The notes: generated from the letters alone by a model not told the origin. A stretch of DNA of 64,000 bases from Halomonas sp. SpR1 (GCF_031010175.1 NZ_JAUAMB010000026.1:1-64000); one strand, 5' to 3'; shown: positions 25,960 through 34,936, counted from the first letter of the stretch. Translations and numbers: made by a program.

Positions 25960-26745
25960 ATGAAGTCGGTGTCTTCTCGGCGGGGGCCTAAGACTCCCGA
26001 TGGCCTGGATCAGGTATACGGCGTTCATGCTCTGCAAAGCCTGCTGGACAGAGGTGAGGCGCCGCGAGAGCTTTGGGTGCAGCAGGGGGCGGGGAGTCGC
26101 ATAAAGGAGCTGATCGCTCACGCTCAAGCGCACGGCGCTAAAGTGAAAGAGCAGTCCCGCGACCTGCTTGATCAACTAACCCAGGGTGCGGCCCATCAGG
26201 GGGTGGTGGCGTTCTGTCCGCCGTTAACCCCGGAAGGTGAAGAGTCGCTTTGGCTTAAGCTGCGCGCATGGCCCTCGGCTACACCGCCGCTACTGCTGAT
26301 TCTGGATGGTGTGACGGACGTGCACAACTTTGGCGCCTGCCTGCGCAGCGCTGATGCCGCCGGTGCCCACGGGGTGATTGTGGCAAAGGATAAGGCTGCA
26401 CCGCTCAATGCAACGGTGCGCAAAGTCGCCTGCGGTGCCGCCGAAGTCGTGCCGGTTTATCAAGTGACCAACCTGGCGCGCACCCTGGCCAAGCTAAAAG
26501 ATGCCGGTGTGTGGATAACCGGTACGGCCGGTGAGGCTGAGGTCAGCGTCTTTGACATCGACATGACCGGCCCTACTGCGCTGGTGATGGGGGCAGAAGG
26601 TAAGGGCATGCGGCGCTTAACCCGCGAAGCGTGCGATAACCTTGCCAAGCTGCCTATGGCGGGAGAGGTTTCTAGCCTTAATGTTTCGGTAGCCACCGGG
26701 ATTTGCCTGTTTGAAGCTGTTCGTCAGCGTCAGCTTGCAAGTTAA
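25960..26745 (+). CDS. rlmB: 23S rRNA (guanosine-2'-O)-methyltransferase RlmB
   Basis: A 261-residue SpoU/TrmH-type knotted methyltransferase that modifies G2251 in the 23S peptidyl-transferase loop. An N-terminal L30e-like domain is followed by the SPOUT motifs ILDGVTDVHNFGACLRSADA (motif 1), ALVMGAEGKGMRRL (motif 2) and LPMAGEVSSLNVSVATGI (motif 3, cofactor knot). A TTG overlaps the rnr stop, but the ATG at 25960 has AAGGG seven bases upstream and is the better start. Slightly longer N-terminus than E. coli RlmB (243). Confidence 0.94.
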   Translation: MKSVSSRRGPKTPDGLDQVYGVHALQSLLDRGEAPRELWVQQGAGSRIKELIAHAQAHGAKVKEQSRDLLDQLTQGAAHQGVVAFCPPLTPEGEESLWLKLRAWPSATPPLLLILDGVTDVHNFGACLRSADAAGAHGVIVAKDKAAPLNATVRKVACGAAEVVPVYQVTNLARTLAKLKDAGVWITGTAGEAEVSVFDIDMTGPTALVMGAEGKGMRRLTREACDNLAKLPMAGEVSSLNVSVATGICLFEAVRQRQLAS

Positions 26746-26768
26746 CCGCCGTACTACTAAGATACACG

Positions 26769-26793
26769 CGCCCGTTTGTCTGCAAGCGGGCGT
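26769..26793 (+). terminator. Terminator after rlmB
   Basis: CGCCCGTTTG-TCTG-CAAGCGGGCG pairs over ten positions with one G-U. Only a short T-run follows, so it is moderate. Confidence 0.6.
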
Positions 26794-26967
26794 TAGCTGT
26801 GAGAATTAGTAATTGAAACAGTCGTTGAAATAAAAGTTCTGTTTGATGCCCCGGTGGCCGCCTAGTGCGGTGGCGGAGCACTTCAGTTAACTCCTTGCTT
26901 CCTTGTCGTCGTTTATTGCACTTCGCAATGGCACACAACGGAAGCTGTCAAACCGCAAGGAGATCCC
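26794..26967 (+). promoter_or_regulatory. Long leader of the rpsF operon
   Basis: The 170 bases before rpsF include GC-rich hairpin-forming sequence (GCCGCCTAGTGCGGTGGC, around 26860) and a small hairpin TTGCACTTCGCAA. In many bacteria the S6-S18 complex binds such a leader and represses its own operon. I see structure, but could not assign the specific S6-S18 motif. Confidence 0.3.
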
Positions 26968-27345
26968 ATGCGTCATTACGAAATCGTGTTTATGGTCCAC
27001 CCGGATCAAAGCGAGCAGGTGCCGGCGATGGTTGAACGCTACACCAGCATCGTTACTGAAAACAGCGGCACTGTGCACCGTCTGGAAGATTGGGGCCGTC
27101 GTCATTTGGCTTACCCGATCAACAAGATCCACAAAGCCCACTACGTGCTGATGAACGTTGAATGTACCGGCGAGACTCTCGATGAGATCGAGAATATCTT
27201 CCGTTACAACGACGCCATTATCCGCAGCTTGGTTGTTCGCTGCAAAGAAGCTGTTACTGAAGCTTCCCCGATGATGAAGCCGGCAGAAGAAAAACGTCCG
27301 CGTCGCGAAGAGAAACCGCGCGCTGAAGAAGAAGAAACTGCCTGA
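26968..27345 (+). CDS. rpsF: 30S ribosomal protein S6
   Basis: A 125-residue S6 beginning [18 protein letters not shown], with [21 protein letters not shown] in the middle. It binds S18 and 16S rRNA in the small-subunit platform. The charged C-terminal tail ends in a run of glutamates (AEEEETA), comparable to the E. coli tail that RimK extends. CAAGGAG precedes the ATG. First gene of rpsF-rpsR-(membrane protein)-rplI. Confidence 0.97.
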   Translation: MRHYEIVFMVHPDQSEQVPAMVERYTSIVTENSGTVHRLEDWGRRHLAYPINKIHKAHYVLMNVECTGETLDEIENIFRYNDAIIRSLVVRCKEAVTEASPMMKPAEEKRPRREEKPRAEEEETA

Positions 27346-27378
27346 TTTTATTCACTGCACGTTTTAAGGAGCTAGTCC

Positions 27379-27606
27379 ATGGCACGTTTTTTCCGTCGCC
27401 GTAAGTTTTGCCGCTTTACCGCTGAAGGCATCAAGCAGATCGATTACAAAGATCTGGACACGCTGAAGGCCTACGTTACTGAAACCGGCAAGATCGTTCC
27501 AAGCCGTATTACCGGCACCAAAGCACGCTATCAGCGTCAGTTGGCGACCGCTATTAAGCGCTCGCGCTATCTGGCACTGCTGCCCTACTCCGATAGCCAC
27601 CAGTAA
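27379..27606 (+). CDS. rpsR: 30S ribosomal protein S18
   Basis: A 75-residue S18: [36 protein letters not shown] and [18 protein letters not shown]. It forms the S6-S18 heterodimer on 16S rRNA. TAAGGAG stands before the ATG, 33 bases after rpsF. Confidence 0.97.
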   Translation: MARFFRRRKFCRFTAEGIKQIDYKDLDTLKAYVTETGKIVPSRITGTKARYQRQLATAIKRSRYLALLPYSDSHQ

Positions 27607-27618
27607 GCGTTTAACGTG

Positions 27619-28470
27619 ATGCTGGCACTAGCCCGATGGCTAATGCGGGGCACGCCTTACGCTGCTGGCGGGGCGGCCTTAGCAACGCTAGTGCCCTGGC
27701 TGTTCTGGTTAGGCGCAGCCATCGCCGCGTTGATGACGCTACGCAAAGGTTTTGCACCTGCGCTGCCAGTCATCATAGCAGCAGCACTACCGGCCGGTTG
27801 GTGGTGGGCTCAGGGTGACGTGATTCCGTTGGCTAGCTTACTGCTAGTAACGCTGATGGCCGTCATTCTGCGCGAGAGAATGCGTTGGGGGGAGACCCTG
27901 ATTGTGGGGACGTTGGTCGCCGCCGTCATGGTTCAACTTGGCATTTTCAGTCCGCCAGGTGGCACTGAGCTAATGCTTGAGCAGTTGCGAGAAGGTTCGG
28001 AAGAAGTGGATCGCATGCTCACGGAATTTACCAATCAGGGCTACGATACTCAAACCATTGCCTCGCTGGTAGTAGGTGGGGTGACCGGGTTTGTGGTGCT
28101 GTTGGCAGCTATCCTGTGTTTGGCACTTGCGCGGAGTTGGCAAGCTGGGTTGTACAACCCAGGAGGCTTCCGCGAAGAGTTCCACGCACTGCGCTTGACC
28201 CCTAAAGAGCTGGCCGTGCTGGTCGTTATTGGGGTGATAGGTATGCTGCTAGGTGCTCATGCTCTGGCGATGCTGGGTTGGATTCCGCTATTGGTCGCTG
28301 GCGTTGCGTTAGTGCATGGTTTTATTGGAATAAAGGGGATGAACGGGCTGTGGCTGGTAGTATTTTATGTACTACTGATCACGACCTGGCCCACGATTCT
28401 CATTGTGCTGCTGTTGGGGCTGATTGATACATTCGCGAACGTTCGCGCACGCCTTGCCCGCAGCAACTGA
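27619..28470 (+). CDS. Polytopic membrane protein encoded between rpsR and rplI
   Basis: A protein of 283 residues with about seven to eight hydrophobic helices, for example LATLVPWLFWLGAAIAALM and VVGGVTGFVVLLAAILCLAL. A soluble loop around residues 120-150 lies between helices. I do not recognise a family with certainty; its layout recalls the DUF2232/YybS-like membrane proteins found at the same place in some gammaproteobacterial rpsF operons. It starts 12 bases after rpsR with a GTG or the ATG at 27619 and no good ribosome site, suggesting coupling to rpsR translation. Function unknown. Confidence 0.75.
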   Translation: MLALARWLMRGTPYAAGGAALATLVPWLFWLGAAIAALMTLRKGFAPALPVIIAAALPAGWWWAQGDVIPLASLLLVTLMAVILRERMRWGETLIVGTLVAAVMVQLGIFSPPGGTELMLEQLREGSEEVDRMLTEFTNQGYDTQTIASLVVGGVTGFVVLLAAILCLALARSWQAGLYNPGGFREEFHALRLTPKELAVLVVIGVIGMLLGAHALAMLGWIPLLVAGVALVHGFIGIKGMNGLWLVVFYVLLITTWPTILIVLLLGLIDTFANVRARLARSN

Positions 28471-28485
28471 CTAGAGGTTTACGAG

Positions 28486-28932
28486 ATGGAAGTCATTCTG
28501 CTCGACAACATTGGTAAGCTGGGCGGCCTAGGTGACAAGGTCACTGTAAAGCCTGGTTATGGTCGTAACTACTTGGTGCCTTACGGCTTAGCCGTGCCGG
28601 CCACCAAAGATAACATCGAAGCGTTTGAAGCACAGCGTGCTGAGCTCGAAGCGCAAGCCGCTGAGCGCAAGGCAGAAGCAGAAGCCCGCGCTGAGCAGCT
28701 AAACGATATCGAGCTCTCTTTGGTTTCCAAAGCAGGCGACGAAGGCAAGCTGTTTGGTTCTATTGGTCCGCGTGACCTGGCCGACGCGATTTCCTCTGCT
28801 GGCATCGATATTGCCAAGAGCGAAGTACGTATGCCGAATGGCCCGATTCGCCAAACCGGCGAATACGACATTACCCTTCACTTGCACGCTGAAGTAGATG
28901 CTGTTGTACGTGTAGTGGTAGTTGCTGAATAG
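28486..28932 (+). CDS. rplI: 50S ribosomal protein L9
   Basis: A 148-residue L9 with the N-terminal rRNA-binding domain ([30 protein letters not shown]), the long connecting helix rich in Ala, Glu and Arg (residues about 45-75) and the C-terminal domain ([16 protein letters not shown]). It supports reading-frame maintenance. It ends the operon before a strong terminator. Confidence 0.97.
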   Translation: MEVILLDNIGKLGGLGDKVTVKPGYGRNYLVPYGLAVPATKDNIEAFEAQRAELEAQAAERKAEAEARAEQLNDIELSLVSKAGDEGKLFGSIGPRDLADAISSAGIDIAKSEVRMPNGPIRQTGEYDITLHLHAEVDAVVRVVVVAE

Positions 28933-29005
28933 TTGAAAGTAGTAAAGAGAGTGACGCTGGTAGCTACGTAAAGCAGTTACTGGCTGCAGCTGATAAAGCT
29001 GCTTC

Positions 29006-29042
29006 AAAAGGCGCGGGGTTTCTCCCGCGCCTTTTGTTTTTC
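29006..29042 (+). terminator. Intrinsic terminator of the rpsF-rplI operon
   Basis: AAAAGGCGCGGG-GTTTCT-CCCGCGCCTTTT with a following T-rich run (GTTTTTCT) is a canonical terminator. Confidence 0.9.
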
Positions 29043-29179
29043 TGGGTGCTGCCTAAACTATCTGGCTTATTCCTGCTGGGTATTTTAAGACAACATCTTG
29101 ATCATGTTGGTAGTCGCGCTACATGCGGCTAAGATAAGCATCTTCACCGGCTACACCGTTGTGTTTAAAGGAGCTCGCT

Positions 29180-30568
29180 ATGCAGGACCAGCCTTCTGCT
29201 GATAAAGAAACGGCAGCGTTAAAGCTGCCGCCGCATTCGTTGGAGGCGGAGCAGTCGGTACTAGGCGGGCTCATGCTGGACAACCAAGCTTGGGATAACG
29301 TCTCAGAGCGGTTGGTCGCTGATGATTTCTACCGCTACGAACACCGTTTGGTGTTCAACGTGATGATCCATCTGGCTGAAGCCGGTCAGCCCATGGACGT
29401 GGTGACGCTTTCTGAAGCGTTGGAAGCACGTGATCAATTGGATACGGTCGGCGGGCTGGCATTTTTGGCTGAGCTTGCCCGTAATACGCCCTCTGCCAGT
29501 AATATTCGCGCCTACGCTGATATCGTGCGAGAGCGGGCAACGCTGCGTAAACTGATCCGTGCCGCCAATCAAATCGCCGACAGTGCCTTTACCCCCCAGG
29601 GGCGTCCGGCGGATGAATTGCTCAACGAAGCCGAGCGGTTAGTGTTCCAAATTGCCGAGGAGCGTCCCAAAACCGGCGGCCCTATCGGCATGAGTGATCT
29701 ACTGACCAAGGCGGTTGATCGTATTGATGAGCTGTTCAACCTTAAAGGTGAGATGACCGGGCTCTCCACCGGCTTTCGTGATCTGGATGATATGACCACC
29801 GGGTTACAGCCATCAGACATGGTGGTTATCGCTGGACGGCCCTCAATGGGCAAAACCACCTTCGCGATGAACCTGGTTGAGCATGCGGTTATCTCCAGCG
29901 ACAAGCCGGTCATGGTGTTCTCCATGGAGATGCCTGCAGAATCACTAATGCTGAGGATGCTGTCGTCGCTGGGTAGGATCGACCAAACCCGCGTACGTAC
30001 CGGTCAACTGGAAGATGAGGATTGGCCTCGGTTAACCTCTGCGGTCAATCTGCTCAAAGACAAGCAGCTATTTATTGATGATACCGCGGCCTTATCGCCA
30101 AACGAAATGCGCTCAAGGTTGCGCCGTATAGTGCGTGAACATGGCAATATCGCGTTGGTGATGATCGATTACCTTCAGTTGATGCAGATCCCCGGTTTTA
30201 GTGAAAACCGTACCGGTGAGATTTCCGAGATTTCGCGCTCCTTAAAAGGGTTGGCGAAAGAGTTTAATTGCCCCGTGGTGGCGCTTTCCCAGTTGAACCG
30301 CTCTTTGGAGCAGCGTCCCAACAAGCGCCCGGTTATGTCGGATTTGAGGGAATCTGGAGCGATTGAGCAGGATGCGGACGTCATCGCCTTCGTTTATCGC
30401 GATGAAGTCTATAATCCAGATAACCCAGACAATCAGGGTATTGCTGAGTTAATTATCGGTAAACAGCGTAATGGACCTATCGGCACGGTACATATGGCGT
30501 TTATCGGCAAATATACCCGCTTTGAGGATTTGGCGCCGGATAGTTACGGTCAAGCCTTCGGCGACTAG
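29180..30568 (+). CDS. dnaB: Replicative DNA helicase DnaB
   Basis: A 462-residue hexameric helicase that drives the replication fork. The N-terminal domain starts LPPHSLEAEQSVLGGLMLD; the RecA-like domain shows Walker A GRPSMGKTTFAMN (about residue 218), MVFSMEMPAESL, Walker B VMIDYLQLM and SQLNRSLEQR with the arginine finger region at the end. The ATG at 29180 has AAAGGAG upstream and agrees with the family N-terminus. Located after rplI as in many gammaproteobacteria. No intein or insertion is seen. Confidence 0.97.
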   Translation: MQDQPSADKETAALKLPPHSLEAEQSVLGGLMLDNQAWDNVSERLVADDFYRYEHRLVFNVMIHLAEAGQPMDVVTLSEALEARDQLDTVGGLAFLAELARNTPSASNIRAYADIVRERATLRKLIRAANQIADSAFTPQGRPADELLNEAERLVFQIAEERPKTGGPIGMSDLLTKAVDRIDELFNLKGEMTGLSTGFRDLDDMTTGLQPSDMVVIAGRPSMGKTTFAMNLVEHAVISSDKPVMVFSMEMPAESLMLRMLSSLGRIDQTRVRTGQLEDEDWPRLTSAVNLLKDKQLFIDDTAALSPNEMRSRLRRIVREHGNIALVMIDYLQLMQIPGFSENRTGEISEISRSLKGLAKEFNCPVVALSQLNRSLEQRPNKRPVMSDLRESGAIEQDADVIAFVYRDEVYNPDNPDNQGIAELIIGKQRNGPIGTVHMAFIGKYTRFEDLAPDSYGQAFGD

Positions 30569-30576
30569 GTTTACGA

Positions 30577-30618
30577 TGATTGGTTTATGATGAGTGGTTT
30601 GTAATGAGCGGTTTGTAC
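30577..30618. repeat. Three tandem 14-bp repeats after dnaB
   Basis: TGATTGGTTTATGA, TGAGTGGTTTGTAA and TGAGCGGTTTGTAC follow one another without gaps, directly downstream of the dnaB stop. Confidence 0.6.
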
Positions 30619-30640
30619 AGACAGCTTAGTGATGAGTCAC

Positions 30641-30668
30641 TTGAGGATGGGGAGCGAGCTCGTATAAT
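30641..30668 (+). promoter_or_regulatory. Sigma-70-type promoter for the 97-residue protein
   Basis: TTGAGG (30641-30646) and a perfect TATAAT (30663-30668) with a 16-base spacer, ending 35 bases before the next start codon. Confidence 0.65.
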
Positions 30669-30703
30669 GCCCCACCCACGACAGGTAAAAACGGGAGCAA
30701 CAA

Positions 30704-30997
30704 ATGGCAGGTGGATTTCGGCGCGGTAATCGGCAGCGTCTTCCTAAGTTAGAAGGTCGCGGTGAGCTAGAGGCGATAGAGCGAGAAGGCCCCTTCAAAG
30801 AGTGGTTGGGTATGCCAGACCTTTATCGCTACCATTTGGTGGTGGCAGGTGAGAAGTATAGCTACCAGACCGAAGACGGTGAGCTGCCTGTGACGGTGGG
30901 AGACAATGTCGTGTTCCGCTATAAAGAGACCAAAGGCGGCAACTGGATTGACCGCAATTCGCTCGGCAAAGCCATCGACCCCTCTGAGTACCAATGA
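30704..30997 (+). CDS. Small conserved-looking protein, function unknown
   Basis: A 97-residue soluble protein with a basic N-terminus (GGFRRGNRQRLPK), then LYRYHLVVAGEKYSYQTEDG and VTVGDNVVFRYKETKGGNWID, which look like short beta strands in a small barrel, possibly OB- or SH3-like. No cysteines, signal peptide or membrane helices. It has its own good promoter, a GGGAG ribosome site and a strong terminator, so it is probably expressed alone. I do not recognise the family. Confidence 0.7.
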   Translation: MAGGFRRGNRQRLPKLEGRGELEAIEREGPFKEWLGMPDLYRYHLVVAGEKYSYQTEDGELPVTVGDNVVFRYKETKGGNWIDRNSLGKAIDPSEYQ

Positions 30998-31002
30998 ACG
31001 CA

Positions 31003-31036
31003 AGAGAGTTCTTGACCTTCCGGTCAGGAACTCTCT
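31003..31036 (+). terminator. Long-stem terminator
   Basis: AGAGAGTTCTTGACC and GGTCAGGAACTCTCT pair over 15 positions with one G-U around a 4-base loop. It lies directly after the stop at 30997; the T-tract is short. Confidence 0.7.
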
Positions 31037-31061
31037 TGCACTGTTGCCCTCCTAGTTATTA

Positions 31062-31136
31062 AATGTCGTAACGACAATGTCATATCCAGGCAATAGAAAT
31101 GTCATGGGGCCCAGTCATGCTGTGCCCCAATGTCAT
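31062..31136. promoter_or_regulatory. Repeated AATGTCAT boxes and a palindrome
   Basis: AATGTCAT occurs at 31076, 31098 and 31129, with a near copy AATGTCGT at 31062. TGTCGT-A-ACGACA (31064-31076) is a 13-base palindrome, and TGGGGC/GCCCCA (31105-31110, 31124-31129) form a hairpin. All lie just upstream of the DUF6482 gene and may be regulator sites. Confidence 0.4.
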
Positions 31137-31158
31137 TTACAAGTAACAGGAGGGAACC

Positions 31159-31461
31159 ATGGAACTGAAGGATCTTAAACAGTTTGTCGCCAGTCACGAC
31201 AACTTTGAAATTCGCGTAATTACCCATTCGGGCAGCCGTTTTTATCAGATTGAACTTGAGGACGTTGAAGGCGAGCGCCATATGCTGATGCAGCGTGCCA
31301 AGCCGATGCTATTTCGCTCGCTGGACGATGCCTATATGGATCTTAAGCGCGCTGGAATACATCGCGCATACTTGGTTCAGCATGTGCCCCACGATGAAGT
31401 GATTGGCCGCGATGCCCACTACAGTGAGCCACTGACATCGCGTATGCCGCTCGTTTTTTGA
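31159..31461 (+). CDS. DUF6482 family protein
   Basis: A 100-residue cytoplasmic protein: MELKDLKQFVASHDNFEIRV, then FYQIELEDVEGERHMLMQR, LFRSLDDAYMDLKRAGIHRAYLVQH and SRMPLVF at the end. I believe this is the DUF6482 family seen in halophilic and marine gammaproteobacteria; its function is unknown. AGGAGG precedes the ATG and an array of repeated boxes lies upstream. It converges on the DCC gene with only eight bases between the stops. Confidence 0.7.
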   Translation: MELKDLKQFVASHDNFEIRVITHSGSRFYQIELEDVEGERHMLMQRAKPMLFRSLDDAYMDLKRAGIHRAYLVQHVPHDEVIGRDAHYSEPLTSRMPLVF

Positions 31462-31469
31462 TACTACCC

Positions 31470-31874
31470 TCAACCCTGACGTTTAGCCTGACGCTTTTCC
31501 CACCACCGCCCAAGCCGAATTCGACGACGGGCAAAATATCGGTAACCGGCGTTCATTGCGCCGTATAGACCCGGTAAGCATGAAATCTTCACCAGCCGCC
31601 GATAGCCCAACACTGCATAGAGGGCACGGCTGGCATCCATCCCGATGTACCACTTTCCTTGGCTATCACGCAGGTGTAACTGGCCCATCATGGCATTAAA
31701 TTCTTGCTCGTACTCATGGGCGTTAAAGTTACTGGCCTGAATATCGACCAGCGCTATATGTTCCCGATAACGATGCTTCTCCAGCCATGCGACTTCCTGC
31801 TGGCAGAAGGGGCAGTGGCCGTCGTGAAATAGCGTGACCGGGGGTGACGCGTTTAGCGGTGCGTAGCGGCTCAT
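31470..31874 (-). CDS. DCC-family thiol-disulfide oxidoreductase-like protein (DUF393)
   Basis: A 134-residue protein with the DCC signature FHDGHCPFCQQEV (Cys 21 and 24), a thioredoxin-like CxxC motif, followed by LVDIQASNF and RALYAVLGYRRL. The family is common but its substrate is not settled. It overlaps the photolyase gene by one base, so the pair is an operon; DCC genes beside photolyases are frequent. A basic C-terminus (RRRIRLGRWWEKRQAKRQG) is present. Confidence 0.85.
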   Translation of the reverse strand: MSRYAPLNASPPVTLFHDGHCPFCQQEVAWLEKHRYREHIALVDIQASNFNAHEYEQEFNAMMGQLHLRDSQGKWYIGMDASRALYAVLGYRRLVKISCLPGLYGAMNAGYRYFARRRIRLGRWWEKRQAKRQG

Positions 31875-33499
31875 TATGACTCCTTCTTGGTGCTGTTCGT
31901 GTTGGTATAGATCGCATTGGCATCGCTTGGGGCAATGGCATAGCCTGCGGTATGACAGGCTTGCCCGTAGCCGGGGGAGATTTCCAGTTGAGCCAAGAAG
32001 CTTTCAGCCTGTTGGCGCATTGCTTCGCGCTTGTCATCAGACATCCGGCTAAGCGAGCCGTAGATCAGCTTCATACGCGGGTTTTTGTTCAATTGCTCGG
32101 CGTTGGTTTCCAGGAAGTGCCAGTAAAGGCTGTTGAAAGGGCAGGCCTTTGGCCCTGTGACCTGCTTAGGCGAATAGCGACAGTGCTGGCAGTGATCTGA
32201 CATCTTGTCGATATATTTACCCGATGCACAGTAAGGTTTGGAGCCCATTAGGCCGCCATCCGCATGGAGTACCATGCCGAGTGTATTGGGTAACTCCACC
32301 CATTCGCTGGCATCCGCGTAAACCGCCAGGTACCAGTCGCACAGCGCCTCGGGTTTAACCCCGCACAGCAGGGCAAAATTACCTGTCACCATCAGCCGCT
32401 GAATATGGTGGGCGTAGCTGTTATCGATGGTCATCTGTATGGCGCGCTGCAGGCAGCGCATATCGGTATTAGCGTCCCAGTAAAACGCTGGCAAATCGTG
32501 CTCAAAACCTAGCTGATTGGTGCTTTTGTAGCTGGGCATCCGTGTCCAGTAGAGCCCGCGCACATACTCGCGCCAGCCAAGAATTTGGCGGATAAAACCT
32601 TCGGCAGCGTTGATCGGTACATCACCATCGTAGTAGCGCTGCTCGGCGGCTGCGCAGACTTCATGGGGCGATAGCAAACCGATATTCATCGCCGCTGAGA
32701 GCCGCGAGTGATACAGATAGGGCGCCGAATCGCTGATCGCATCCTGATAGCGGCCAAAGTCAGCCAACCCATGCTGCATAAAATGCTTGAGATCCACTAG
32801 TGCCTGCCGCCGTGTCACCGGAAGGTTAAAGTTCTCCAATGTGCCCATGTGGTCGCTAAAGTGGCGTTCGGCATCGCTAAGCGCTTCCTGAGTGAGGGCA
32901 TCTTGGCGATGTTGAGGCAGGTCAGGAAACGCAAGTGCTGCCTTGATAGGCTGGCGATTATCGTGGTCAAAATTCCACTTGCCGCCAGCGGGTTCGTCGC
33001 CCTTCATCAAGAGTCCGGTACGCTTGCGCTGTTCCCGGTAAAAGTACTCGAGCCTTAGCTGCTTGCGGCCTTTGGCCCAGTTGACGAAATTCTCGGGAGT
33101 GGTAAAGAAGCGATCATCCTCGAGTAGTCGCCAGGGAATCGTAGCGTCTGTGCGCTGCTGCATCGCCTCCCACAGCCGCCATTCGCCAGGCCGGGCAACG
33201 CGTATCTCATCGCAGCCATACTGTTGGGCGATGCGCTCGGCTTCCTCAAGGAGTGAGTGGCAGTTATCCGCGTCATCTAGAGTGCTGTAGTGAACTTGAA
33301 AGCCTTTTTCTCGCAGCGCCTGAGCAAAGTGACGCATGGCGGCCAAAAAGAGGCCAATTTTATGTATATGATGCGGCACATAGCGGGCTTCTTCGGCAAC
33401 TTCGCACAGAGCGACGACGGCATTGGCGGGCACGTTTTGCAGCGTTGAGAGTGAAAAAGAGAGCTGATCGCCAAGAACCAAAAGCAAAGGCTTGGACAT
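31874..33499 (-). CDS. Iron-sulfur bacterial cryptochrome/photolyase (FeS-BCP, PhrB-like)
   Basis: A 541-residue photolyase-family protein. The N-terminal Rossmann domain starts LLLVLGDQLSFSLSTLQ; the FAD-binding helical domain includes GWREYVRGLYW and NSYAHHIQRLMVTGNFAL. The C-terminal cysteines in PYCASGKYIDKMSDHCQHC and GPKACPFNSLYWHF match the four ligands of the 4Fe-4S cluster in bacterial (6-4) photolyases. It should repair (6-4) photoproducts with light. It is divergent from hemH and overlaps the DCC gene. A TGTATA half-site lies just before it. Confidence 0.93.
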   Translation of the reverse strand: MSKPLLLVLGDQLSFSLSTLQNVPANAVVALCEVAEEARYVPHHIHKIGLFLAAMRHFAQALREKGFQVHYSTLDDADNCHSLLEEAERIAQQYGCDEIRVARPGEWRLWEAMQQRTDATIPWRLLEDDRFFTTPENFVNWAKGRKQLRLEYFYREQRKRTGLLMKGDEPAGGKWNFDHDNRQPIKAALAFPDLPQHRQDALTQEALSDAERHFSDHMGTLENFNLPVTRRQALVDLKHFMQHGLADFGRYQDAISDSAPYLYHSRLSAAMNIGLLSPHEVCAAAEQRYYDGDVPINAAEGFIRQILGWREYVRGLYWTRMPSYKSTNQLGFEHDLPAFYWDANTDMRCLQRAIQMTIDNSYAHHIQRLMVTGNFALLCGVKPEALCDWYLAVYADASEWVELPNTLGMVLHADGGLMGSKPYCASGKYIDKMSDHCQHCRYSPKQVTGPKACPFNSLYWHFLETNAEQLNKNPRMKLIYGSLSRMSDDKREAMRQQAESFLAQLEISPGYGQACHTAGYAIAPSDANAIYTNTNSTKKES

Positions 33500-33630
33500 G
33501 TGTTGCCTCAGGGTTATACAAATGATGCTGATAGTATAACTTTATGCCGCCACTTTGCCGAAAAGTGATAGGATTTAATTAATTGATATATGTACCGAGC
33601 ACCATCGCTATTTTTTCAGGAGCATGAGTA

Positions 33631-34710
33631 ATGACCGAGAATGTCGTCAAGGATCAGCCGGGCGAGGGCCGCTTAGCCCATGCGCCCAACGATCATCCGC
33701 CGGTAGCGCGTGCCAAAGTGGGCGTTGTGCTAGCGAACCTGGGCACCCCGGATGCCACTGACTACTGGTCAATGCGTCGTTACCTCAATGAATTTCTGTC
33801 TGATAAGCGTGTGGTCGACTATGCCGGTTGGAAATGGCAACCGCTGCTACAGCTGATTATTTTGACTAAGCGTCCGTTCTCGTCGGGTAAGGCCTACCGA
33901 GGCATCTGGAATAATGAAAAGAACGAAAGCCCGTTGCTGACAACGACACGTGCCCAGACTGAGAAGATGACCGCCCGGTTAAAGGCGCTTTATGGTGACG
34001 ATGTTGAAGTCGACTTCTGCATGCGCTACGGCAACCCCTCGACGGAAAGCGTGCTGACCCGATTAAAAGAGAAGGGTTGTGAGCGTATCGTATTCTTTCC
34101 TCTTTACCCCCAGTACGGGTCCCCGACAACGGCAACGGCGAATGATCAGGCATTTCGCACTCTGATGAAAATGAAGTGGCAGCCTTATATCCGTACAGTG
34201 CCGGCTTATTTTGACCATCCTGACTACATTCAGGCCTTGGCCAATTCGGTTCAAGAAGCCTACGACGGTTTCTCGACCCGGCCGACCAAGCTGGTGGCCA
34301 GCTACCATGGCGTCCCCGAGCGCTACCTGATGGAGGGTGATCCCTATCACTGCCAGTGTCAGAAAACCACGCGCCTGCTGCGTGAGAAGCTTGGTTTTAG
34401 CAAAGAGGAGGTGGATACCGCTTTCCAGTCGCAGTTTGGCCCCGAAAAATGGGTCGGCCCGCAAACCGTTAAGCATGTGGCGGAACTCGCCGAGCAGGGG
34501 CATAAGCATATTGCGATTATGTCACCAGCCTTCTCCTCTGACTGTGTTGAAACCTTGGAGGAGATTGAAGAAGAGATCCGCGATAGCTTTATAGAAGCGG
34601 GTGGCGAAACGTTCAGCTATATACCTTGCCTGAATGATCGCGATGACCATATCGATGCTTTGCTCGCCGTCATCAATAATGAATTGGCAGGATGGCTATC
34701 GGCTCCCTAG
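33631..34710 (+). CDS. hemH: Ferrochelatase
   Basis: A 359-residue enzyme that inserts ferrous iron into protoporphyrin IX. The start VGVVLANLGTPDATDYWSM is typical; FFPLYPQYGSPTTAT, the catalytic histidine in ASYHGVPERYL and PAFSSDCVETLEEIEEE follow. The CHCQCQ-like motif (YHCQCQKTTRLL) is present. It has an about 35-residue N-terminal extension over the usual start and is divergent from the photolyase gene. A hairpin terminator follows. Confidence 0.95.
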   Translation: MTENVVKDQPGEGRLAHAPNDHPPVARAKVGVVLANLGTPDATDYWSMRRYLNEFLSDKRVVDYAGWKWQPLLQLIILTKRPFSSGKAYRGIWNNEKNESPLLTTTRAQTEKMTARLKALYGDDVEVDFCMRYGNPSTESVLTRLKEKGCERIVFFPLYPQYGSPTTATANDQAFRTLMKMKWQPYIRTVPAYFDHPDYIQALANSVQEAYDGFSTRPTKLVASYHGVPERYLMEGDPYHCQCQKTTRLLREKLGFSKEEVDTAFQSQFGPEKWVGPQTVKHVAELAEQGHKHIAIMSPAFSSDCVETLEEIEEEIRDSFIEAGGETFSYIPCLNDRDDHIDALLAVINNELAGWLSAP

Positions 34711-34740
34711 TTTAACTATTTGCCGTAAACACTCGCTCGC

Positions 34741-34777
34741 AACAGCCGCAGGGCGCATTAAGATGCCTGCGGCTGTT
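34741..34777 (+). terminator. Terminator after hemH
   Basis: AACAGCCGCAGG and CCTGCGGCTGTT form a perfect 12-base stem around a 13-base loop, with TTGCGTTT behind it. Confidence 0.75.
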
Positions 34778-34936
34778 TGCGTTTAAGGGTATGACTGGTC
34801 AGCCAAAACTGACTGTTATAAGGTGTACAACTTTAGAATCACTATTATTCAACACTGGCATGCCAGTGATAAGGCACGATGCCTGGGCTTTAGCCGCTGA
34901 CTGATGGTGAGCCTTTCGTTATTCAGGAGGTTTCGC

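Noticed and set aside
34904..34936. Upstream ATG as start of mrpA.
   Set aside because: The TTG at 34937 has AGGAGG at ideal spacing and fits the family N-terminus; the ATG has no ribosome site.
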